From Chitinophagales bacterium (lineage in GTDB: Bacteria; Bacteroidota; Bacteroidia; Chitinophagales; Saprospiraceae), in the NCBI GenBank assembly GCA_017303875.1, contig JAFLBP010000009.1:1-64000 (forward strand): 64,000 nt of DNA. Direction: 5' to 3'. Under the pieces are notes generated by a model that did no database searches, was not told the DNA's origin, and saw only the letters and a program-made list of their open reading frames with translations. Both the position numbers and the translations under genes were made by a program. Position 1 is the first letter of the stretch. The number at the start of each line of letters is the position of its first letter. Shown one piece after another: positions 58,204 through 64,000 of the stretch.

Positions 58204-59391
58204 CTACTGTCCTTTCGCGAAAACGACGTTAAATACGGAGCTTTTTTCCCCACTGCTGTCTAATCCGTAGCAGCGGCCCTCTTCGATGTAGAGGGTTTTG
58301 AGCGTGCCCCGACGCATATTTTCCTCATGATACAGGTCAATACAGATGAGTTGTCCGCCGTAGTAAGCGGTCAGGTCATCATGCAGGGCATGCCCAACCA
58401 CCATACGTTTGGCATCGAGGGCGGTTAGGGTTGTGGAGATAGTTTCTGAATCCGACTGGTTTTTGGCGGCTTTGCGATACCAAAAGATACCGATCTGATA
58501 ATCAAACACTTTTTGAGCGCGGGGGTGATTGATTTCCGCCATGGGGAAACCGTAAAACTCGCGTGCAAGGGCATTAATTTCGTCTATTTTGTATTTGCCC
58601 TGGGTTAGTTCGGGACTGATGCCACCATGACAAAAGACATAAGTGCCGATTTTTTCCACTGCATTTTTTGTGCGCAACCAGCGGCCCAGTTCGGAGTTTT
58701 TGTCGTACAAGCGGTACAGCGGCTCGCCGATGAGTTCGGCATTTTCAAAATACTTGCGGCGTACATAATCGTGCTGGCCGGCCAGGTTCATAATTTCATG
58801 GTTGCCCATGATGAAGTGTACCTTGCCACCGGCAGCTTCGGCCTCGGCTTCCAATTTATAGAGCAGCCACAGGCATTCGGTAACCTGGGTGCCGCGATCG
58901 AAAAAATCGCCAACAAGCACCACGTGCCCTTTACCGAAATTCCAGTTAAACTTTTTGTCAATGGCATTTGCACCCTGGAGCAGCCCTTTCAAAGCCGCGA
59001 AATTGCCTTCAATATCAGAAATGACCAGCATACGCTCAGGCAACTCGTATACATCCGGCTGCGATTTTGGGAAATCATGCAAGGGGAAATAAAAGGTATC
59101 GCGTGTTTCCGACACGATGCTGCGCAGCTGAAGGTCCGCTTTTTTGCGGTAGCTGCGGGCACTGACTAACGCCTGAGAGTCGCGGCGAACAACAGATTTG
59201 ACCACGATTTCCGGACCGCGATACAACACATAAGGACCATCGGTGTCGGCACGGGAGTAATCGGTCGGCGGCGGATCTCCGGCAAATAACAGTGCCGGGA
59301 GCAGGGACAATATGACGAGAATGTTGGACTTCAAAATGCAAAAGTAGGATTGATGAACGTAGCATGATGAGGCTTTACGGCTATTCACCAT
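58204..59391 (-). CDS. Exported calcineurin-like metallophosphoesterase
   Basis: The protein (about 395 residues from this start) belongs to the PPP-type metallophosphoesterases. Its signature motifs are all present: ISDIEGNFAAL (in place of GDxHG), VVLVGDFFDRGTQ (GDxxDRG), FIMGNHEIMNL (GNHE), FCHGGISPEL and VVGHALHDD. A hydrophobic segment (NILVILSLLPALLFAGDP) just upstream looks like a signal peptide, so it probably acts outside the cytoplasm. The start is uncertain: ATG 59391 is used, but TTG 59334 would place the signal peptide at the N-terminus and a TACTTTTG box lies just upstream of it. ATG 59460 is excluded by a -7 box at 59465-59472. Confidence 0.82.
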   Translation of the reverse strand: MVNSRKASSCYVHQSYFCILKSNILVILSLLPALLFAGDPPPTDYSRADTDGPYVLYRGPEIVVKSVVRRDSQALVSARSYRKKADLQLRSIVSETRDTFYFPLHDFPKSQPDVYELPERMLVISDIEGNFAALKGLLQGANAIDKKFNWNFGKGHVVLVGDFFDRGTQVTECLWLLYKLEAEAEAAGGKVHFIMGNHEIMNLAGQHDYVRRKYFENAELIGEPLYRLYDKNSELGRWLRTKNAVEKIGTYVFCHGGISPELTQGKYKIDEINALAREFYGFPMAEINHPRAQKVFDYQIGIFWYRKAAKNQSDSETISTTLTALDAKRMVVGHALHDDLTAYYGGQLICIDLYHEENMRRGTLKTLYIEEGRCYGLDSSGEKSSVFNVVFAKGQ

Positions 59392-59464
59392 GTGTGCGTG
59401 CAGCAGCCACTGTATACGGGACTGAACAGGTTTTTTAACGCAAGGTTTATGGGGCGTCACAGTA

Positions 59465-59472
59465 CAAAGGTA
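59465..59472 (-). promoter_or_regulatory. -7 box of the metallophosphoesterase gene
   Basis: TACCTTTG matches TAnnTTTG exactly. It rules out ATG 59460 as the start. A second box, TACTTTTG near 59339-59346, may serve the shorter start. Confidence 0.5.
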
Positions 59473-59644
59473 GGGTTAAATGTGCTAAGTGCTTGAAAAT
59501 CCTTATGTTAATTGAAATTTTGTTTGTTTTTTGGGTGAATACCCTGATCTGCTTTGGCATAGCTATGGCATCAGGATGCTTGGCAGAATTATATTCGGAA
59601 ATGAAAAGGGCGTTTTTTGTCGAATAATAATTTGTTAACCGGCA

Positions 59645-60742
59645 TCAACGCACAAATGAAATCTCTACAGTGACGCTGTTTTTTACTCCCGGAATCCAGG
59701 CCCAGTTTTGAATAATGGTTTTGGCCTGATCGTCAAGTCCGTATCCGAGCCGGCGCAGAAACACGAAATTCTGTGGTTCGCCTTCAGGGCTTACGCTGAA
59801 CTGCACGCGCACGCTGCCGCTTACGTTTTGTGCGCGGGCTTGCGGGGTGAGGCGGGCGGCGCCCCGGGCAAACTGGTTGAAAGCATCCCAGCCGTTGACG
59901 GGTTCGCTTTCTGCGGGTTTATCGGCTTTGCGGGCCTCCCGACGCAGGGAGTCCATATTGGATTTAGTATCGGTTTCGGCCCAGTCTTTACTCTGGGCTG
60001 CAGGACTTTCTCGTTTGGCTTTGGCTTTGCCGAGGTTTGAAGTGGCGGGTTTGGCGGCGGGCAGTGGCGCTGTACTGCGCGTAACCGGCGCCGGTGGTGG
60101 CGCAGCAACAACTTTGTCCTCACTTGACTCAGTACGTGGGGCCGGGGCTTCGGCGAGTACTTCATCGGCCAGCTCACCGCCGGCCGCGATGGCTTCAACG
60201 GGCGTTGGCGCCTGGTCGGACATAGGTGCGCCCGGCGCTGCGGCATTGCTCGCTATGGCGTCCGGCTGTTGGATAGCGGCGGGCGCCGCTTGTTGGGGGC
60301 TTGTGCCGCTGTATTTTGCGGTACTCGGGGCAGCAGTTGTTTCGGTGGCGCTTGACGGCATTGCGGAGGCGCTGTCGGGCTGCGCGGGTTTGTCCGAAGC
60401 GGCAGCTAAGGGCGCCTGCTGTTGTTCAATTAAGCCTTTGTCCTGCCACAGGCGGGGCAAAGCAATTCCCAGTACGAGCAGGGCAGCGGCGGCGGCGTAA
60501 AACCACCAGCGACGTGCACCGACCTGTTTTTCGGGTTGCTGGTTCAGGCGACGGCGGAGGGCATCCAGCTGCGTCTCATAGTCGGTTTCGGGCAAGACAT
60601 TAAAGCCCTCCCAGGCTTCTGCCCGGAACGGATCGGAAGCCGCCAGCTGCCGGATTTCCAGCAGGTCGGTACGCGTGAAATCGCCGGATATCCATTTATC
60701 CAGTAATTCCAAAAAACGCAGATCATCGTTGCGCAGGGGCAT
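59645..60742 (-). CDS. Putative anti-sigma factor with periplasmic TonB C-terminal domain
   Basis: This 365-residue single-pass protein has an N-terminal cytoplasmic region (residues 1-75; FLELLDKWISGDFTRTDLLE resembles short anti-sigma N-termini), one membrane helix (about 79-99, WWFYAAAAALLVLGIALPRL), a long Ala/Pro-rich periplasmic linker (about 105-285) and a C-terminal TonB_C domain (SGSVRVQFSVSPEGEPQNF...WAWIPGVKNSVTVEISF). Its start overlaps the ECF sigma gene's stop (TGATG), the usual layout of a sigma/anti-sigma pair. The TonB-like end may sense or touch an outer-membrane receptor directly. The anti-sigma role is inferred from position and topology. Confidence 0.72.
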   Translation of the reverse strand: MPLRNDDLRFLELLDKWISGDFTRTDLLEIRQLAASDPFRAEAWEGFNVLPETDYETQLDALRRRLNQQPEKQVGARRWWFYAAAAALLVLGIALPRLWQDKGLIEQQQAPLAAASDKPAQPDSASAMPSSATETTAAPSTAKYSGTSPQQAAPAAIQQPDAIASNAAAPGAPMSDQAPTPVEAIAAGGELADEVLAEAPAPRTESSEDKVVAAPPPAPVTRSTAPLPAAKPATSNLGKAKAKRESPAAQSKDWAETDTKSNMDSLRREARKADKPAESEPVNGWDAFNQFARGAARLTPQARAQNVSGSVRVQFSVSPEGEPQNFVFLRRLGYGLDDQAKTIIQNWAWIPGVKNSVTVEISFVR

Positions 60743-61383
60743 CACAGTGGGTTATCGAGTTGAACGCCGGCTTTTTCTAAGCAGATTTTGAGGTTTCGGC
60801 GGCCATTTTGGATAAATGAGCGCACTTTTCCTACTTCTTCCTGCATCAGGTCGGCAATTTCTTTATAGGATTTGTCGTCGTAATAGAACCATTGCACGCT
60901 TTGGCGTTGCGCGTCCGGCAGTTCACCCATACATTTTTCGAGGGGTTTACTGTGGTCGGGCGGCAACTCGGCGTCGGGGCTTTCGGCACTGGCGTCGTCG
61001 TAGCGCTGCATGTCTTCCGGTGCATACAGGTCGGTTGGGCGTCGTTGTTGTTTGCGGAGTTCCATGAGGCAGTAGTTGCGGGCCACCACAAAAAGCCATC
61101 CCCGAAAGGATTCTACTTGTTGTTGGGGCAATTTGCGCACCAATTCCTCATAAATACTCATCACGGCATCTTCGGCCTTTCCGCTGTCTTGCAACCATTT
61201 CAAACAAACGCCATACACCATCGGCATATAACGGCCGTAAAGGACGCCCAATGCGCCTGCATCGTCGGAACGCAGGAAGCGTTCCAGGAGCAGTTCATCG
61301 GAAACGGCGCTGTCGCTGTTTATGTTGAGGCGTTTGAACAAAGCTGACGAACGTAAGATGCTTGAAAGCTCAAAAGTACACAC
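60742..61383 (-). CDS. ECF-family RNA polymerase sigma factor
   Basis: The 213-residue sigma-70-family factor has region 2 (DELLLERFLRSDDAGALGVL; WLQDSGKAEDAVMSIYEEL; RGWLFVVARNYCLMELRK) and region 4 (LPDAQRQSVQWFYYDDKSYK; EIADLMQEEVGKVRSFIQNG), but no region 3. An acidic linker (about 115-145) separates them. ECF factors direct RNA polymerase to small regulons, often in envelope responses. The gene overlaps that of its probable membrane anti-sigma partner by translational coupling. The first residues before LNINSDSAVS are uncertain. Confidence 0.92.
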   Translation of the reverse strand: MCTFELSSILRSSALFKRLNINSDSAVSDELLLERFLRSDDAGALGVLYGRYMPMVYGVCLKWLQDSGKAEDAVMSIYEELVRKLPQQQVESFRGWLFVVARNYCLMELRKQQRRPTDLYAPEDMQRYDDASAESPDAELPPDHSKPLEKCMGELPDAQRQSVQWFYYDDKSYKEIADLMQEEVGKVRSFIQNGRRNLKICLEKAGVQLDNPL

Positions 61384-61470
61384 AAAAGGAAAAACTTTTG
61401 GACCATTGTCCCTGCTTTAGGAATCTTTTCCTAATATTTAGAAAGCCTTTTCTAATTCTTTTTCCTGTTC

Positions 61471-61478
61471 TACCTTTG
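61471..61478 (+). promoter_or_regulatory. -7 box of hypB-hypF
   Basis: TACCTTTG matches TAnnTTTG exactly, 60 bases upstream of hypB. Confidence 0.5.
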
Positions 61479-61537
61479 TTTATCCCAAATGCGATTAAAT
61501 ATTTACTGTTAAAAAGTCATCCAAATCCTGGTTTATT

Positions 61538-62260
61538 ATGGCCTTTGCAAAATCCAATCGCTTGCCTGTCGGCGCAATTCAATGCGATAATACGACACTC
61601 AGCCTGCTCAAAGCCAACGACTTTATGGCCAGAAGCATCCGCGACCGGATGCAGGCACAGGGCACTTTGCTCATTAATATTACCTCTTCGGCCGGAAGCG
61701 GTAAAACCACGCTCATGCAGGAAACGGCCCGCCGCCTGAAAGACCAGATTAAAATGGCCGTTTTGGTGGGCGATCTGGAAACCGAACGCGATGCCGTGCG
61801 CATCCGCGAGGCCGGTGTGCCGTCTATGCAAATCGTGACCAATGGCGTTTGCCACCTCGAAGCGCAAATGATTCAACAGGCTTTTGATCATTTTGAAGTA
61901 GACGGACTTGACCTGCTGTTTATTGAAAATGTGGGCAATCTCGTTTGTCCGGCCGCTTTTGACCTCGGCGAAGACTACCGCGTGACGCTGCTGGCTTCAA
62001 CAGAAGGCGACGACAAGCCCAAAAAATACCCGCGCATGTTCCTCACCAGCGAGCTGATGCTGATTTCCAAATCAGATCTTTTGCCCTACATTCCTTTTAA
62101 GGTGGAAAATGCCATTGAAGATGCCCGCGCCGTCAATCCGGAAATAGAAACCATCACGGTGTCGTCTACTACCGGAGAAGGTATGGAGGCCTGGTGTAAT
62201 TGGCTGCTGGCGCGCATCGCAGCCAAAAAAGCAGCAAGCCTCGAATCTGTTTCGGCCTAA
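61538..62260 (+). CDS. hypB: Hydrogenase nickel-insertion GTPase HypB
   Basis: The 240-residue SIMIBI GTPase delivers Ni2+ to [NiFe]-hydrogenase. The G domain has SSAGSGKTTLMQET (Walker A, residues about 50-63), VGDLETERDAVRIREAGV, VTNGVCHLEAQMI (metal-site Cys-His near the dimer interface), IENVGNLVCPAAFDLGE, and SKSDLLPY as the guanine-binding motif. The N-terminal Cys-rich and His-rich nickel-storing extensions of some HypB proteins are absent. It lies 12 bases before hypF. Confidence 0.96.
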   Translation: MAFAKSNRLPVGAIQCDNTTLSLLKANDFMARSIRDRMQAQGTLLINITSSAGSGKTTLMQETARRLKDQIKMAVLVGDLETERDAVRIREAGVPSMQIVTNGVCHLEAQMIQQAFDHFEVDGLDLLFIENVGNLVCPAAFDLGEDYRVTLLASTEGDDKPKKYPRMFLTSELMLISKSDLLPYIPFKVENAIEDARAVNPEIETITVSSTTGEGMEAWCNWLLARIAAKKAASLESVSA

Positions 62261-62272
62261 ACGCCCGGCAAC

Positions 62273-64000
62273 ATGAGCAATTTTCACCTGCATTTACTCG
62301 GTCGTGTACAAGGCGTGGGCTTTCGTCCGCAGGTCTGGCGTCTGGCCCGGGAAATGGGCCTGAAAGGCTGGGTGAATAATGCTGCCGACGGCGTGCATGT
62401 GGAATTGCACTGCAATGAAGCCGATGCCAGGGCATTTTTGCAGACCCTGCTGGATGCGCCGCCGCCATTGGCCAAAATTACGGCACACTACTTTTCGGAA
62501 GTTCCGGATAAAGTTTATCCCGACTTTTCCATCCTCCACAGCGAGACCGGCGCAGTGCCACAACTGCTCCTGGCGCCCGACTTTGCCCTTTGCCCCGATT
62601 GCCGGCAGGAAATGAAAACGCCCGGCAACCGCCGCTACAAATATCCTTTTATTACCTGTACATACTGCGGACCGCGTTACGCCATTGCCAATACGCTGCC
62701 CTACGATCGCGAAACGACGACCATGCAGCCCTTCGCCATGTGTCCCGATTGTCAGGCAGAATATGATAATCCGGCCGACCGGCGCTACTACTCCCAGACC
62801 AACTCCTGCCCGGCCTGCGGTATTGCCCTAAGCCTGAGCGACAAGCAGGGCAATGCACTGGCAACGACACAAGCCGCAATCCTGGATTTGTGTCAGGAGG
62901 CTTTGAAGGCTGGAAAAATTATTGCCGTAAAAGGCATTGGTGGCTATTTGCTGCTTTGCGATGCCTGTAATGCGGAGGCGGTGCAATTGCTGCGGACCAG
63001 AAAACATCGCCCGCACAAACCTTTTGCAATTTTGTACCCCGATTTGCAACAAGCAGCGGCCGATGTAACGATTTCTCCGGAAGCACGTGCTGCGCTGGAA
63101 GGGCCGGTTGCTTCAATTGTTTTATTGCCCGTAAAATCCAATCCGCAAAGCGGTATCGCCATGGAGGCTGTAGCGCCCGGCCTGGGGCATTTGGGGGTGC
63201 TCTTGCCGTATGCGCCATTGCTGGAACTTTTGTCTGAAAACTTTGGCAAGCCATTGGTGGCCACGAGCGCCAATTTCAGCGGCAGCCCCATTGTTCGGGA
63301 TGAACAGGCTGCGTTGGCTTTGCTTGGCGATATTGCGGACTTGTTTTTGCTCCATAATCGCGTTATTGCTCAGGCACAAGACGACAGCGTACTGCGTTTC
63401 AGCGCCCGATATGCCCTGCCGGTTTGGCTGCGTCGGGCAAGGGGGCTTGCACCTTCGCTCGAATTGCCCCTGCATGTCCAAAGCGAGGAAATACTGCTCT
63501 GCACCGGCGCCGATATGAAAGGAGCCTTTACCTGGTCGCAAAACGGCTGCCTGTATGTAAGTCCGTATCTGGGCGACCTGAGCAATTACGAGGTGGGGGA
63601 GCGGTTTCAGCAAACCCTTCAGCATTTTGAGCAGTTGCTTGGCAAGCAGCCAACACGGGTGGTCGCGGATGCGCATCCGGGCTATTTTTCCACGGCCATT
63701 GCCAGCGCAGTTGCGGAAAAAAATCACGCAGCAATAAAACATTACTGGCATCACGAGGCGCATTTTGCCGCTGTTTTAGCCGAGAACAAACTCTGGGAGG
63801 CGCCGTTTCCGGTGCTTGGCTTTGTCTGGGATGGTACCGGGCTTGCTCCGGGCAACAAAGCGCGCGGCGGCGAATGTTTTTTAAGAAAAAACGGGAACAC
63901 CCAATATTTGCCCGGATGGTCGGCATTTACCTTGCTGGCCGGCGATCAGATGGCGCAGCAGCCCCGGCTGTCGGCCTTGGCTTTGTCCTGGAGTATTCCG
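62273..64000 (+). CDS. hypF: Carbamoyltransferase HypF (partial, runs off the window)
   Basis: The first 576 residues are present. HypF makes the cyanide ligands of the [NiFe] centre from carbamoyl phosphate. In order: an acylphosphatase domain (LLGRVQGVGFRPQVWRLA, residues 7-24), two zinc-finger pairs (CPDCRQEM...CTYCGPRY; CPDCQAEY...CPACG), a YrdC/Sua5-like domain (LKAGKIIAVKGIGGYLLLCD; RTRKHRPHKPFAILYP; PLVATSANFSG) and the start of the Kae1-like domain (VADAHPGYFST; HHEAHFAAVLAEN; WDGTG). The frame stays open to the window end. Full-length HypF is about 750-770 residues. Further hyp or hydrogenase genes are expected downstream. Confidence 0.95.
   Translation, partial: MSNFHLHLLGRVQGVGFRPQVWRLAREMGLKGWVNNAADGVHVELHCNEADARAFLQTLLDAPPPLAKITAHYFSEVPDKVYPDFSILHSETGAVPQLLLAPDFALCPDCRQEMKTPGNRRYKYPFITCTYCGPRYAIANTLPYDRETTTMQPFAMCPDCQAEYDNPADRRYYSQTNSCPACGIALSLSDKQGNALATTQAAILDLCQEALKAGKIIAVKGIGGYLLLCDACNAEAVQLLRTRKHRPHKPFAILYPDLQQAAADVTISPEARAALEGPVASIVLLPVKSNPQSGIAMEAVAPGLGHLGVLLPYAPLLELLSENFGKPLVATSANFSGSPIVRDEQAALALLGDIADLFLLHNRVIAQAQDDSVLRFSARYALPVWLRRARGLAPSLELPLHVQSEEILLCTGADMKGAFTWSQNGCLYVSPYLGDLSNYEVGERFQQTLQHFEQLLGKQPTRVVADAHPGYFSTAIASAVAEKNHAAIKHYWHHEAHFAAVLAENKLWEAPFPVLGFVWDGTGLAPGNKARGGECFLRKNGNTQYLPGWSAFTLLAGDQMAQQPRLSALALSWSIP

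Overview
This window looks like chromosomal DNA from a member of the Bacteroidota, most likely the Saprospiria (Saprospiraceae-like); that rank is an inference. The evidence is a PorP/SprF protein, several secreted proteins ending in type IX secretion (T9SS) sorting domains (type A and type B), a hybrid histidine kinase/AraC regulator, a BtuG-like lipoprotein next to a TonB-dependent receptor, and many upstream sites matching the Bacteroidota -7 box TAnnTTTG, often only a few bases from the start codon. One tRNA (Asp) and no rRNA were found. I see no intact insertion sequence, prophage or CRISPR array.

Layout. 0-9.3 kb: a secreted protein ending at a G11 tract, a MoxR-like ATPase, an SCP2 protein, a glycerophosphodiesterase lipoprotein, CutC, a MacB-like permease and two Na+/H+ antiporters (one NhaD). 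9.3-14.2 kb: mannosyl-3-phosphoglycerate phosphatase and synthase (making the solute mannosylglycerate), XerD, an iron-sulfur (6-4) photolyase and tRNA-Asp. The antiporters and the mannosylglycerate pair form a salt/osmotic adaptation block. 14.3-21.9 kb: accA, a DUF6913-like gene, dapA, a large hybrid two-component regulator and a flavin reductase. 21.9-30 kb: a type B secreted adhesin-like protein, bactofilin with AtpZ/AtpI-like genes, PorP/SprF, tgt, rodA and a SPOR protein. 30-33.4 kb: a cobalamin-riboswitch-controlled B12 uptake operon (btuG-like, btuB-like). 33.4-38.7 kb: barstar, parB, parA, a UPF0173 hydrolase, a polytopic membrane protein and a TonB-C-like small protein with a truncated paralogue.

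38.8-43.6 kb holds the most unusual gene: one AT-rich reading frame of about 1600 residues joining a DEDD-exonuclease-like domain, a complete RecQ (SF2) helicase and a complete UvrD-type (SF1) helicase, next to the truncated paralogue and so probably an acquired single-gene module. 43.6-51.2 kb: a PhoD-like phosphatase, a GNAT/FemAB-like transferase, inorganic pyrophosphatase, two T9SS cargo proteins and an AAA-ATPase remnant beside two perfect hairpins. 51.2-54.7 kb: the str operon rpsL-rpsG-fusA. 54.7-64 kb: folC, an OmpA/SPOR protein, scpA, a metallophosphoesterase, an ECF sigma factor with a TonB-tailed putative anti-sigma factor, and hypB-hypF for [NiFe]-hydrogenase maturation (hypF runs off the end).

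The intergenic DNA carries a second layer of signal. At least five families of short-period (mostly 7-base) tandem repeats recur between genes, commonly as inverted pairs that would fold into long hairpins. One lies inside folC as an apparent in-frame insertion. A compound palindrome of about 430 bases separates the str operon from folC.
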